From Candidatus Symbiopectobacterium sp. NZEC151 (lineage in GTDB: Bacteria; Pseudomonadota; Gammaproteobacteria; Enterobacterales; Enterobacteriaceae), in contig NZ_JAGFPE010000009.1 in NCBI RefSeq assembly GCF_025962655.1, forward strand, positions 1 to 64,000: 64,000 nt of DNA, written 5' to 3'. Below the pieces are notes generated by a model. It searched no databases, had not been told where the DNA came from, and saw only the letters and a list, made by a program, of their open reading frames with translations. Position numbers and translations under genes: made by a program. Below, one piece after another: positions 55,267-64,000 of this stretch. Each line of letters opens with the position of its first letter. Within the stretch, counting starts at the first letter, position 1.

Positions 55267-55521
55267 TCACGCAAGTGCAATTCTTATTACTTCGCGAGCA
55301 TAATTCAGCATAATATCGCCATACCACCCGGAAATAAGAAACAGACACAATGCTACGCTCAATAACTTGACGCCAAAAGGCAATGTCTGTTCCTGAAGCT
55401 GAGTTACCGTCTGAAATAGACCCACCAGAAGCCCTACTATTGTGGCTACGGCAATGGGTAATACAGACATTGTCAAAATCAGGTAAAGCGCTTTATTGCC
55501 TGCGAACGCTATTTCATCCAT
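55267..55521 (-). CDS. spaQ: SctS/SpaQ export-gate protein
   Basis: Small membrane protein of 84 residues (SpaQ 86) with two transmembrane helices around VLPIAVATIVGLLVGLFQTVTQLQEQ (in parts; TVTQLQEQTLPFG is the invariant loop). Part of the SctRST helical export channel. It lies between spaP and spaR with short spacing. Confidence 0.97.
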   Translation of the reverse strand: MDEIAFAGNKALYLILTMSVLPIAVATIVGLLVGLFQTVTQLQEQTLPFGVKLLSVALCLFLISGWYGDIMLNYAREVIRIALA

Positions 55522-55536
55522 GATGACTCTCCACGT

Positions 55537-56202
55537 CTATGACGCCAATTCCAGGTATTGTGTTACCAACCCTTTCGACAATAGCGTCCATCCATCTAAC
55601 ACAACAAAGAGTACCAATTTAATGGGGACTGAAATTGTCACAGGACTCATCATCATCATGCCGAGCGCCAGCAAAATACTGGATACCAATAAATCGATAA
55701 CAACGAATGGCAGATAGAGGTAAAAACCGATCTTAAACGCACTCTTTATTTCACTTAAAGCATAAGCGGGCAATAATGCGAGGATAGAAGTACGTTCTTC
55801 TTCATGTGCTTCACTATCGGGGTTATCTCCGCGTTGAAGGTGAGCTCGCTCAAAAAACTGAGCCAATTCAGCATCCGAATATTTTTCAAGATAATCCCGA
55901 TAACTATCCAGGCCGTTTTCAACAAAGTGTATAACCGATTGGCTGTCTCTGGTATCGACATTGGCTTGCTGAAGTTGTTCATAGCCATTTTTCACCACGG
56001 GTAACATGACAAAAAAGGATAAAATCAACGCTACGCCATTCAATGTCATGTTTGAAGGGACTTGCTGAAGTCCCAACGCATTGCGCACCATAACAAAAAC
56101 GATGGAAAACTTTATATAACACGTTCCGCATGCGATCAAAAAAGGAAGAAGCGTTGAAAATGCCAGTATCGCAATCAGAGAAATATCATTGCCGTGAGAC
56201 AT
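55537..56202 (-). CDS. spaP: SctR/SpaP export-gate protein
   Basis: Core export-gate protein of 221 residues (SpaP 224) with four membrane helices; five copies form the channel with SctS and SctT. FLIACGTCYIKFSIVFVMVR and ALGLQQVPSNMTLNGVALIL are the conserved blocks. ATG at 56202 follows AGAGG; a GTG one codon before is less likely. It overlaps spaO by 17 bp. Confidence 0.97.
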   Translation of the reverse strand: MSHGNDISLIAILAFSTLLPFLIACGTCYIKFSIVFVMVRNALGLQQVPSNMTLNGVALILSFFVMLPVVKNGYEQLQQANVDTRDSQSVIHFVENGLDSYRDYLEKYSDAELAQFFERAHLQRGDNPDSEAHEEERTSILALLPAYALSEIKSAFKIGFYLYLPFVVIDLLVSSILLALGMMMMSPVTISVPIKLVLFVVLDGWTLLSKGLVTQYLELAS

Positions 56203-57133
56203 CACCAGCCTCTTGATAAATATCTTTTATTTCAATACCCAAACGATCCTCAATCCACACCAACTCACCTTTGGCAACAGGCACACCATTAGCAATAATG
56301 GCTATATTCTGTTCTGCATCAGGGTGACACGGAATAACCTGACCGTGATAAAAGGATTCTAATTCCGCAACGGTGAGGGTGCTTTGTTGCAATACCACAT
56401 TGAGCTTTACTTTAATCTCGTCACGCGATCGTACCGGAGTAACCGCGACCTCGTTTATCTGCTCTGACAACGACAATTCGCCTTCACTTTCTGACATTGC
56501 AGTACCGTCCGTTTCATCAAACATAAATCCCTCCTCAATTTTGATAAAGCGCCCCAAAACATGGTTTGATGAGGCAACTGTGCATTCTTCATGATTCACC
56601 AATATCACATCACCACGCTGAACCCGTTTCAGCAGAGCCGTTGAAATATGGCTGTAGCCAATTTGAAACTGGATGGATAAAGGCAAGGCGTCCGCATTTA
56701 AATGGCGGATACCCTTATCCACCGGTGGGTGGGAAGGAAAGCGATGCAGCCATACGCGCCCTTGCGATGTCATGCAGGCGTAAGCCTGCGGTGGAACAAA
56801 TGATGTCTCCACCCGACCTTTGCTTTCCAGACGTTGGTAGGCGAGGTCTTGCGGCAACCCATCAATAGGCTTTACGCAATTAATGAACAGGGTCTCCAAC
56901 TGCGCTGGCGACCACGATGCACTCGACAGTGCCGCGCTTTGAGGCACTCGGTGGCAAAACCATCTCTCCAGATCGATAATGCCTTCCCACCCGCTATCTG
57001 CGATAAAATGCAGCAGGTGATTGCCGGGCACCAGGCGCTGACACACGTCAAAGCCTTGGTCCTGCCACGCTTTCACGCTGAGACGCTCGGCTAGCTCGCG
57101 CTGTGAATAGCCGCGTAGATGTTGACCAATCAC
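56186..57133 (-). CDS. spaO: SctQ/SpaO cytoplasmic sorting-platform protein
   Basis: Cytoplasmic pod protein of 315 residues (SpaO 303), related to flagellar FliM/FliN. The C-terminal SpoA domain (about 235-310) shows KVKLNVVLQQSTLTVAELES and the family NGVPVAKGELVWIEDRLGIEI (in parts). The start is GTG and overlaps the spaN stop by four bases, with GAGG seven bases upstream. An internal start giving a short SpoA-only product, known for Salmonella, is possible near 56450; an ATG is present at about 56470-56480. Confidence 0.9.
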   Translation of the reverse strand: MIGQHLRGYSQRELAERLSVKAWQDQGFDVCQRLVPGNHLLHFIADSGWEGIIDLERWFCHRVPQSAALSSASWSPAQLETLFINCVKPIDGLPQDLAYQRLESKGRVETSFVPPQAYACMTSQGRVWLHRFPSHPPVDKGIRHLNADALPLSIQFQIGYSHISTALLKRVQRGDVILVNHEECTVASSNHVLGRFIKIEEGFMFDETDGTAMSESEGELSLSEQINEVAVTPVRSRDEIKVKLNVVLQQSTLTVAELESFYHGQVIPCHPDAEQNIAIIANGVPVAKGELVWIEDRLGIEIKDIYQEAGDVSRQ

Positions 57134-58101
57134 GCATTTTCCTCATCGGCAAAGGTGTTTTGCTCTTTCTTTGGCTGCTCATCTTCCTCAGAAAACACCC
57201 ATTCCGGATCGCCTTGCCCCTGGCCCTCATAATCCGCTAATCGCTGGTGAACCAACGGATCAGACACGTGCAAAACATGCGGTGCTTTGGCGTGCCCGCC
57301 TAACAGCACATTGACCTGATGGCCATCACCCCAATCCGAAAAGCGGTACAATAATTGGCTCTCTGACGTGGTCTCATTTAACGCTGCGTTACCGAGGTTT
57401 CTGAGCATTGCCTCAGAGGGGAGCGTCTGCCGGCCCGTCCCTGCGAACGCGTTATCAGCACCACGTGCCGCAGTATCCCCCGTGAAGGCGCGGTGTTGCG
57501 CATCGCTGGTTAGCGGAATACCAGAGGGTGAATGCTCTCTTTCAGGTCTGGGGCCAGGCGCGTCTGAAGGCGCACCGGTAGAGGGCAAAACAGTCGCATC
57601 GGCTACCTGAACCTGACTCACTATCGCGTGGGAAAGTGGCATATCACGACGCTCCTGAAGTGCCATGGCGCCAGACTGCCCCTGCAACCCACCGACTAGC
57701 GCCATTTTTTCTCCCGCACCGGCAGAAAAGGCGGATAAATCATGGTGTACTGCTGTTTTACTCGTTGGTATACCCTTAGCGAGCTGCGCCTCAGTAACGT
57801 TGCTATTGGTTGCCCTGCTCACCGCCGTGCGCGTTTCTGGCTGCATCGGCAGATTGACTTTTCTTCGTCCGGTTTCGCTCCATTTGCCCAGACTGGCATG
57901 CAGTTCCGGCAGTGTTGCGCATAGCGAGGCGTGAGAAAGTGCCACAGGGGGTAAGGCACTTTCCTCGTGACCTTTCTTCCCCTGTTTTGCTTTTTGCTTT
58001 ATGGCATTTAAAACAATGTGTTCTAAACTTTGCGTCGCATTTTCTTCCATACCGGGATTGCTCCCGGAAAAAATGGCTTTTACTCCAGTTAACGTCGCCA
58101 T
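57130..58101 (-). CDS. spaN: SctP/SpaN (InvJ) needle-length regulator
   Basis: Secreted regulator of 323 residues that measures needle length and triggers the substrate switch. The sequence is low in complexity and poorly conserved, as usual, with many Ala, Ser and Pro residues. Position between spaM and spaO and the C-terminal region (LLYRFSDWGDGHQVNVLLGG) support the assignment; the latter is like the C-terminal FliK/SctP switch domain. It overlaps spaM by 13 bp and spaO by 4 bp. Confidence 0.85.
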   Translation of the reverse strand: MATLTGVKAIFSGSNPGMEENATQSLEHIVLNAIKQKAKQGKKGHEESALPPVALSHASLCATLPELHASLGKWSETGRRKVNLPMQPETRTAVSRATNSNVTEAQLAKGIPTSKTAVHHDLSAFSAGAGEKMALVGGLQGQSGAMALQERRDMPLSHAIVSQVQVADATVLPSTGAPSDAPGPRPEREHSPSGIPLTSDAQHRAFTGDTAARGADNAFAGTGRQTLPSEAMLRNLGNAALNETTSESQLLYRFSDWGDGHQVNVLLGGHAKAPHVLHVSDPLVHQRLADYEGQGQGDPEWVFSEEDEQPKKEQNTFADEENA

Positions 58102-58535
58102 GATATTCTTTCCTCTATCTCGTTATCTTCAATTTTGGCATCTCTGATGCGCTTATTTTTGCGAACCTGATGTTGTAGCGATTCATATTTCTTTATCTTT
58201 CTGTCCAGCTGTTTTCTTTTTTCGAATATCGCCAGACGCTCCTGTTCACATTGTTCCTGTTCAAGAATTTTTTGAGATTTTTGAACTTTGATGTCCGCCA
58301 ATTTTCTCTTGAGTGCACCCTGTCGCCGTTGTATCGCGAAGATTTTTGCTTTATTGGTTTCGCCTCCGGGATACAAACTTCGGCTGAGCATCTCAATGGC
58401 AGAGATCTCTTTTTCGTAGCTATCTATCTGGGTGATTAATGTGTTGTGCTCACTTTTTTTTCTATTGAGCAAAACATCATTACGTTGAATTTTTAATGCA
58501 ACGTGCCCAACCAGCGTTTTCATCTCACGAAGCAT
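58089..58535 (-). CDS. spaM: SctO/SpaM (InvI) stalk protein
   Basis: Protein of 148 residues (InvI 147) forming a long alpha-helical hairpin that acts as the central stalk between the ATPase and the export gate. Heptad-like charged helices run through the whole length ([20 protein letters not shown], then [20 protein letters not shown]), with a turn at YPGG. It overlaps the end of invC by 11 bp and the start of spaN by 13 bp. Confidence 0.9.
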   Translation of the reverse strand: MLREMKTLVGHVALKIQRNDVLLNRKKSEHNTLITQIDSYEKEISAIEMLSRSLYPGGETNKAKIFAIQRRQGALKRKLADIKVQKSQKILEQEQCEQERLAIFEKRKQLDRKIKKYESLQHQVRKNKRIRDAKIEDNEIEERISWRR

Positions 58536-59817
58536 GACGTATCATCTCATCAGTTATCGTATTGAAATCAGCGTGTTCATCGACACGTTGTTTTAGCCAG
58601 GCAAACAAGCGATCGCGTTTATTCATCGCGCGATCGTTCTCTTCATTCTCACCCGGTTGGTATTCGCCCAGATCGACAAAGAGTTGCAGCTCATCAATTT
58701 TTGCTAAAACGCGACGCAGTTCGCCCGCATAGTGAAGATGTTCACTGTCACAAACCCGATTCGCGACGCGACTAACGCTATTCAGCACATCAATCGCCGG
58801 ATAGTGATTTTTGGCCGCCAATTTGCGACTCAGGTAGATATGCCCATCGAGGATTGAGCGAATCTCTTCCGCAATGGGATCGGGCTCATCATCACTTTCC
58901 AAAAGAATGGTGTAATAGGCCGTGATACTTCCCGTTTGGGTGACTCCCGGGCGTTCCAATAGCTTGGGCAAGGCATCAAATACCGAAGCCGGATAACCGC
59001 GCCGCGCCGGTGATTCGCCCGTTGCCAGCGCCACATCGCGTAGTGCCCTGGCATAACGCGTAATCGAATCCAGGAACAGCACGACATTCATGCCTGCGTC
59101 GCGAAAATATTCAGCAACCGTGGTTGCAACCTGCGCGGCATTGCAACGATTCAACGATGAATAATCTGAAGTCGCGTACACCAAAACACACTGGCTCTGA
59201 CGATCGGACTGGCGCAATGCTTCAATGAATTCAGTCACTTCACGCCCACGTTCACCCACCAGCGCTATCACAAAAACATCGGCTTGTGATTGCTCGATAA
59301 GCATGTGCATCAAAGTCGTTTTCCCGCACCCAGCCGATGCAAAAATGCCCATGCGCTGGCCCACACCACAGGTGATCAGCCCATCAATGGCCCGGATTCC
59401 GGTTAAAAACGGCTGCTGAATGCCTACTCGGTCCTGGTACAATGGGGGCGGCGCATCAATGGTGCGACGCTGCCAGGCAAAGCCTCGCTCCTCTCCCGCT
59501 AATCGCTCCACAACCTCACCGAAGGGGTTCAACACACAACCCAGCAGGTCGTGACTAAGTCCTACCGACAGCCCTGTCCCAGTAGGACAAATTACCGCCT
59601 CTCGCGACAAACCTTGCGCATTGCCTATCAAGCTCAGCAGTGTGGTATCACCATGAAACCCCAAAACCTGAGCACGAGCCAAAATCTCTGGCTGGCTCCA
59701 GCCTTGGCGAACCTCGCAGACTTCCCCGACAGTCACGCCGGGCAACCGCGCTTCAATAATGGAGCCAGACAGGCGCAAAGGATGTGCTTGTTGACGTAAG
59801 AGCTGCCGGTTCGCCAT
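58525..59817 (-). CDS. invC: SctN/InvC type III secretion ATPase
   Basis: Hexameric F1-like ATPase of 430 residues (InvC 431) that unfolds substrates and detaches chaperones. Walker A is [17 protein letters not shown] near residue 160, Walker [21 protein letters not shown], and the [20 protein letters not shown] block is conserved. The start codon overlaps the stop of the chaperone gene (TAATG). Confidence 0.98.
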   Translation of the reverse strand: MANRQLLRQQAHPLRLSGSIIEARLPGVTVGEVCEVRQGWSQPEILARAQVLGFHGDTTLLSLIGNAQGLSREAVICPTGTGLSVGLSHDLLGCVLNPFGEVVERLAGEERGFAWQRRTIDAPPPLYQDRVGIQQPFLTGIRAIDGLITCGVGQRMGIFASAGCGKTTLMHMLIEQSQADVFVIALVGERGREVTEFIEALRQSDRQSQCVLVYATSDYSSLNRCNAAQVATTVAEYFRDAGMNVVLFLDSITRYARALRDVALATGESPARRGYPASVFDALPKLLERPGVTQTGSITAYYTILLESDDEPDPIAEEIRSILDGHIYLSRKLAAKNHYPAIDVLNSVSRVANRVCDSEHLHYAGELRRVLAKIDELQLFVDLGEYQPGENEENDRAMNKRDRLFAWLKQRVDEHADFNTITDEMIRHAS

Positions 59818-60218
59818 TAGCGAATCACCCCCAAAAAGGCGTCTTGCAGTTGGAAGAATTCGTCCATTGCATCAGCAAAGCGCACGCCGTCAGCCAGATA
59901 GTCAGGATGTACTAATCCTTTTAATTCAATGGTGTCATTGTTAATGGAAATCTGTAATTGCCCAGTCATCGCAAAATGGCACCCATCCATAATTTTTTCC
60001 TGAATTTGCGCTGATTTTTGCTGCAATAATCCGGGGGTGTTTTCGCTGAGCTGAGACCAGATCCATATTTGCCCATCAACATTACTGATTAACAAACTGG
60101 GATAATTTTCAAAATCGAGCGCAATGGTTGAATGACCATCAAAATCACTCAGAATGGATTCATCCACTCCACTGTGCAGTAGCGCATCGCGAACCAACGT
60201 TACAATATCAATATACAT
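59817..60218 (-). CDS. invB: InvB/SpaK-type effector chaperone
   Basis: Acidic protein of 133 residues (InvB 135, Spa15 133) with the class IB chaperone fold, which serves several effectors. Its place between invA and invC is the same as in Salmonella and Shigella. Sequence [20 protein letters not shown] matches the first helix, and [19 protein letters not shown] the conserved central strands. It likely serves the SipA-position effector. Confidence 0.9.
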   Translation of the reverse strand: MYIDIVTLVRDALLHSGVDESILSDFDGHSTIALDFENYPSLLISNVDGQIWIWSQLSENTPGLLQQKSAQIQEKIMDGCHFAMTGQLQISINNDTIELKGLVHPDYLADGVRFADAMDEFFQLQDAFLGVIR

Positions 60219-60234
60219 TTCAGTTATTCCTTTA

Positions 60235-62283
60235 TTAAATGGTTTTCACAACATTGATTGACACCGTATCGGTTATTTCACCGAACGACATCACTTCAAG
60301 ATCTTTAAAGCGTGACTCCAGGAAACGCTTTAGAAAACGGCGTATATCGACCGAAGAGAGCACAACTAAATCTTTACAAGACATCGCGACACTCTCCATG
60401 GCCAGTGCAAACCGATCAATCAATTCATCTGCCACAGCAGGCTCCAGATGCAGGAACACTCCCGTTGAGGTATTTCTAATACTCTGACGAATCTGGTCTT
60501 CAAACTCCGCAGATAACATAATCACGCGCAGCGAATTTCCCACAGAGAATTTATGGCAAATATAACGTGAGAGTGCACCACGTACATGCTCTACTAGGGA
60601 AATAACCTCTTTTTCACGCGGTGCCCATTGGGCAAGTGCTTCCATAATTAACCGCATATTACGCACCGAAATACGTTCACTCAAAAGGCGCTGTAATACT
60701 TCAGAAATTCGCTGAATAGTGGCATGACGCATCACTTCTTTCATCAGGTCAGGGTATTTCTCTTCCATTTTATCGAGAATATGCTTTGTTTCCTGAACAC
60801 CGAAATACTCATTAACGTGACGAATCAACACTGCGGCCAAGGTGTAATACATTTCATCAATACCGCTACGCAGCTGATACCCTAATGCCGCAACAGAGTC
60901 CCGCTGTTCTTCGGCAATCCATTGCATGTTTTCAATGGTAGATACCGGTATCCCAAGTTGCAGCAGCTCTTCAGAGCCGTTAACCACGCGGTATTGATTG
61001 AATTTTATTTGAAAACGCTCTGCGCTGATTTCATTGATTAACACAGATACAGTTTCAGACTCTATGTGTTCGGACGCTCTCACCGTTATTTCTGGCAGGT
61101 TTATCCCATAGTCAATGAAGAATTGACTGCGAAAGCGTTCAGTAATGTTCGCCTTTACCAGTATCTGTTCATCGCTTTTGTTAACGACCAGAATCAGGGG
61201 GACCGTTTCTGCTGAAACATTATTCAGATTGTTAATGATGCCGAGTGAACTTTCCCCTTCGGCTAACACATCCCCTTCATAACGTTGATGTGACGCTGCT
61301 GCCTCCAGATCGACCTGTGCCTTGTTGTTTTTCCAACGTTGATAACCGTAAAGTCCGGCGAGCAGCAATGCCAAAATCATAAAGACAGAAAAAGGGAATC
61401 CCGGCAGGCTGCCGATGCCCAAGGCAATAATCGCGGCTATCACCAGTACCGAAGGGTTGGTGAACAGCTGATCAACAATGGTGCGCCCCATGTTGTCGCC
61501 ATCGCCATTAACACGGGTGACAATGAAACCGGCGCCGATGGCGATCAACAGCGCTGGGATTTGAGCAACCAGGCCATCACCGATGGTCAACATCGTGTAG
61601 GTAGAGAGCGCGGTTGACATATCCATGCCATTAATGGATACCCCGACGCTGATGCCACCAATGAAGTTGATGAAGATGACAATGATTCCGGCAATCGCAT
61701 CGCCCTTGATAAACTTCATTGCGCCATCAAAAGAGCCGTAGAGCTGGCTTTCACGCTCGACCACACTGCGCCGGGACATGGCATCTTCCGCGTCGATGGA
61801 GCCCGCACGCAAATCCGCATCAATGCTCATTTGCTTGCCTGGCATGCCATCCAGAGAGAAACGAGCCGCCACTTCGGCGACACGCTCGGCACCTTTGGTA
61901 ATCACCATAAACTGCACGATGGTGACGATTGCAAAAATCACAAATCCAACGACCAGGCTTTCCCCGATAACGAATTCACCAAAGGTGGAAATAATGTCAC
62001 CCGCATCCGCATCGTTTAATATCAGGCGGCTGGTACTCACGGATAACGCTAATCGAAACAGCGTCGTAATCAACAATACGGCGGGGAATGTTGAAAAGCT
62101 CAGTATTTTATCAATATAAAACGACGCTAAAAAAACCAGAATGGACAAAACAATGTTTAACCCAATCAGGAAATCGACCAAGTAGGTTGGCAGAGGAATC
62201 ACCAACATAGAAATGATCACAACAATCAATATAAGAATAAAGAGTTCCGGATGGTTCCTTACCCGATTTAAAAAACCAATCAT
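60235..62283 (-). CDS. invA: SctV/InvA major export-gate protein
   Basis: Export-gate component of 682 residues (InvA 685). Seven or eight membrane helices occupy residues about 15-325, with the FHIPEP block LSLDGMPGKQMSIDADLRAG and the charged SIDAEDAMSRR. The C-terminal cytoplasmic domain (about 355-682) forms the nonameric ring that docks chaperone-effector pairs. It starts 36 bp after invE. Confidence 0.98.
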   Translation of the reverse strand: MIGFLNRVRNHPELFILILIVVIISMLVIPLPTYLVDFLIGLNIVLSILVFLASFYIDKILSFSTFPAVLLITTLFRLALSVSTSRLILNDADAGDIISTFGEFVIGESLVVGFVIFAIVTIVQFMVITKGAERVAEVAARFSLDGMPGKQMSIDADLRAGSIDAEDAMSRRSVVERESQLYGSFDGAMKFIKGDAIAGIIVIFINFIGGISVGVSINGMDMSTALSTYTMLTIGDGLVAQIPALLIAIGAGFIVTRVNGDGDNMGRTIVDQLFTNPSVLVIAAIIALGIGSLPGFPFSVFMILALLLAGLYGYQRWKNNKAQVDLEAAASHQRYEGDVLAEGESSLGIINNLNNVSAETVPLILVVNKSDEQILVKANITERFRSQFFIDYGINLPEITVRASEHIESETVSVLINEISAERFQIKFNQYRVVNGSEELLQLGIPVSTIENMQWIAEEQRDSVAALGYQLRSGIDEMYYTLAAVLIRHVNEYFGVQETKHILDKMEEKYPDLMKEVMRHATIQRISEVLQRLLSERISVRNMRLIMEALAQWAPREKEVISLVEHVRGALSRYICHKFSVGNSLRVIMLSAEFEDQIRQSIRNTSTGVFLHLEPAVADELIDRFALAMESVAMSCKDLVVLSSVDIRRFLKRFLESRFKDLEVMSFGEITDTVSINVVKTI

Positions 62284-62319
62284 CCTATCAACCTATTTTA
62301 ATCAACTTATTCATAGAAA

Positions 62320-63450
62320 TCACGGTGCGGCTTTCCGCTGTTCAATTCGTTCGTGATATAACGCGGTATTGAGTCTTTCTTCGAAACACATCAGTAATTT
62401 TATTCTTTCTTCCTCTGAAAAAAAAACTTCATGAGGTAATTTTTTGCAATAGTAGTAGATCATTTGTAAAACTATCGCTCGATTCTTATGCTCAGCAAAA
62501 CGTAAATGACGACCAACGGTTTGCGAAAGCAGCATATCCACATCATCGGGGTGTTCGATCATGCCAAAGAGCAATAGCAGCCAGGTCTCCTCTTTCTCAT
62601 CCACATCGCGAATAACGGTATTGGTGAGTAGCCCCTGCACAAACAAAATATCACTCGATCGGATACGCTTGATTTGCTTTATTCTTTCCTGAAGAAAGAA
62701 AAACTCCGAATGACTACAACTGGGATCGGCTGCGTCAATATCCGCCAACAGCGCATCTTCCATAAACGTGGTCAGGATCCCGCGTTTTTCAACGCCGTAG
62801 GTCGATATCCACGTTTGGTACTGCATCAGATCCGTATCATCATTGGCTAAAAAGCGTCGATAGCTCTCGCGCAGTAATGCGGGAGTCATCTTGAGCGTCG
62901 TGCCTAATAACCGCGCCTTTAACGCAACATTAATTCCGGCTTTTAGACGCTTGGGATCCGCTTCTTTTTCAACCTGGGACAGCAACGCTTTGAGACGTTT
63001 CCGGCGTATTTCATCCAGGTTTCGTCGGTATAGAAGCTCGCGTAATACCATCACCAGATCGCTCTCATCAGGAAACAATGCGCGCGCCTGTTGTAAAAAA
63101 CGCATAACAGCGGCCCCTTCTTTCCCATTCAGGGCTTGAATCAGCTTGCCCACCTTCGGCTGAGCATCATCATCTAATACGCGATCGAAGCTACTTTCCT
63201 CCATCGCGCTGGATTTCTTTTCATATTCTCTGCGCTGGCGGAAACGCCCCGCAACAGCCGACATTTCATCCGCTGCGTTATGCAACTTTTGCGCTCTGGC
63301 AGCGGGAGAAAGATCTTCCATATCCTGCATTTCATCGCCGGATGAAACATTGTTCTGTTCAGCAGAACTGTTTTTTTCTGCCTGCTGCTTCTCTCGCCGA
63401 GCCATCTGAAGCTGGAGAGTAGAGCCACCGTGCCCAACGCTTATCGCCAT
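62320..63450 (-). CDS. invE: SctW/InvE gatekeeper
   Basis: Gatekeeper of 376 residues (InvE 372) that controls the order of translocator and effector export. N-terminal region is disordered (RREKQQAEKNSSAEQNNVSS); the HrpJ domain follows (about 50-210) with SSFDRVLDDDAQPKVGKLIQ, then a helical C-terminal domain of the TyeA type (about 290-370). It overlaps the end of invG by ten bases. Confidence 0.95.
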   Translation of the reverse strand: MAISVGHGGSTLQLQMARREKQQAEKNSSAEQNNVSSGDEMQDMEDLSPAARAQKLHNAADEMSAVAGRFRQRREYEKKSSAMEESSFDRVLDDDAQPKVGKLIQALNGKEGAAVMRFLQQARALFPDESDLVMVLRELLYRRNLDEIRRKRLKALLSQVEKEADPKRLKAGINVALKARLLGTTLKMTPALLRESYRRFLANDDTDLMQYQTWISTYGVEKRGILTTFMEDALLADIDAADPSCSHSEFFFLQERIKQIKRIRSSDILFVQGLLTNTVIRDVDEKEETWLLLLFGMIEHPDDVDMLLSQTVGRHLRFAEHKNRAIVLQMIYYYCKKLPHEVFFSEEERIKLLMCFEERLNTALYHERIEQRKAAP

Positions 63451-64000
63451 TTTTGGCTGTCCAAATAATTGGTCATCCAGTTTTGCAACTGATCGTTACC
63501 AAGATCGTTGCGTATATCGTTAATCATCGTGTGTGCATCCGGTGATAACGGTGCATCAATCTCTCGTGGCTGAATCAGGAATACCCGAACCATGCTTGAT
63601 TCTCGGTCGCGAGAGTATTGGAACATTTTGCCAAGCAGAGGAATGTCACCTAACAACGGTATTTTCCCTTCCACGGTGCTTCTTTCCTCATGGGTATATC
63701 CGCCAATCAGCAAGCTTTTCCCTTTCGGCACGCGAGCGATGGTGCTGATATTGGTTCTGCCCACTTCAGGTAACGTGGAATCGTTGGTTTTGGTCGTATC
63801 AAACTGGCTACCATCTTCAACGTTCAGCATCATTTCTATTTCCCCGTTCGCGGTAAAGCGAGGAAGCACACTGACCAAAGTACCGTAGGTAACGTTTTCT
63901 AACTGGGCTGTGCGTTCACCCACCAGGCTGGCATAGAAGGTTCGGCTGTTGTCAAAAATGGCCGGAATATTTTCCTGGGTCAGCAGCATAGGGCGGGAAA
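63441..64000 (-). CDS. invG: SctC/InvG outer-membrane secretin, C-terminal part
   Basis: The gene runs off the right edge of the window; 186 codons are present, including the last three before the edge (S-R-P), with no stop. The segment has the secretin signature LTQENIPAIFDNSRTFYASL, TYGTLVSVLPRFTANGEIEM, VGRTNISTIARVPKGKSLLI and IPLLGDIPLLGKMFQY. It aligns with the C-terminal third of Salmonella InvG, including RVFLIQPREID. The end is slightly shorter than InvG. First gene of the inv-spa operon seen here; invF would be expected just beyond the edge. Confidence 0.95.
   Translation of the reverse strand, partial: SRPMLLTQENIPAIFDNSRTFYASLVGERTAQLENVTYGTLVSVLPRFTANGEIEMMLNVEDGSQFDTTKTNDSTLPEVGRTNISTIARVPKGKSLLIGGYTHEERSTVEGKIPLLGDIPLLGKMFQYSRDRESSMVRVFLIQPREIDAPLSPDAHTMINDIRNDLGNDQLQNWMTNYLDSQKWR

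Noticed and set aside
37973-64000. Insertion sequences, integrases or flanking direct repeats that would mark the island as mobile
   Set aside because: I found no transposase or integrase frames and no clear attachment repeats at the left boundary; the right boundary is outside the window.

Overview
The window is chromosomal DNA of a gamma-proteobacterium of the order Enterobacterales. The first 27 kb is a block of conserved genes in nearly the same order as the E. coli clpB-to-recA region: rrn promoters, clpB, pgeF, rluD, bamD, raiA, pheL-pheA, tyrA-aroF, yfiL, rplS-trmD-rimM-rpsP, ffh, ypjD, luxS, the small RNA MicA, gshA, yqaA-yqaB, three tRNA-Arg and one tRNA-Ser, csrA, alaS, recX, recA and pncC. 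The protein divergence from E. coli, the large number of chemotaxis receptors and the keto-deoxygluconate kinase-like gene suggest the Pectobacteriaceae or a neighbour (Dickeya, Brenneria, Lonsdalea, Sodalis-like). This genus-level guess is inference only.

Layout. 1-280: promoters P1 and P2 of a ribosomal RNA operon that runs leftwards out of the window. 280-27,000: the housekeeping block, with clear regulatory sites (sigma-32 promoter of clpB, CRP site before raiA, phenylalanine attenuator, TyrR boxes, sigma-E promoter of micA, LexA box of recA). One AT-rich gene of unknown function (11.3-12.4 kb) sits between yfiL and rplS, where E. coli carries yfiRNB. 27,000-37,700: an accessory stretch with a GNAT acetyltransferase, an SRPBCC protein, marC, grxB, a cysteine hydrolase, a PfkB sugar kinase, two methyl-accepting chemotaxis proteins and an EAL-HDOD protein. 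It also has two intergenic places that look like unannotated small RNAs or leaders.

37,900-64,000: an almost complete type III secretion system of the SPI-1 / Inv-Mxi-Spa class, all on the minus strand and AT-richer than its surroundings. In transcription order it reads invG (cut by the window edge), invE, invA, an InvB/SpaK-type chaperone, invC, spaM, spaN, spaO, spaP, spaQ, spaR, spaS, sicA, sipB, sipC, sipD, a sipA-like effector gene, iacP, prgH, prgI, prgJ, prgK, orgA, orgB, two unrecognised small genes (one a lipoprotein) and a hilA-type regulator. This is the gene set for the export gate, ATPase complex, cytoplasmic sorting platform, inner rings, rod and needle, gatekeeper, translocators with their chaperone, one large effector and the master activator. 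The frames show no breaks, so the system looks intact.

The least expected object is the SipA-position protein (896 residues). Its N-terminal half resembles SipA in layout, but the C-terminal half is a disordered chain carrying four copies of a motif of the form Y-x-GP-xx-TGRTGAA-x-F-xx-Y in place of a recognisable actin-binding domain. Other points of interest are the two unknown genes after orgB, a perfect hairpin between sipC and sipD, and the AT-rich orphan gene before rplS.
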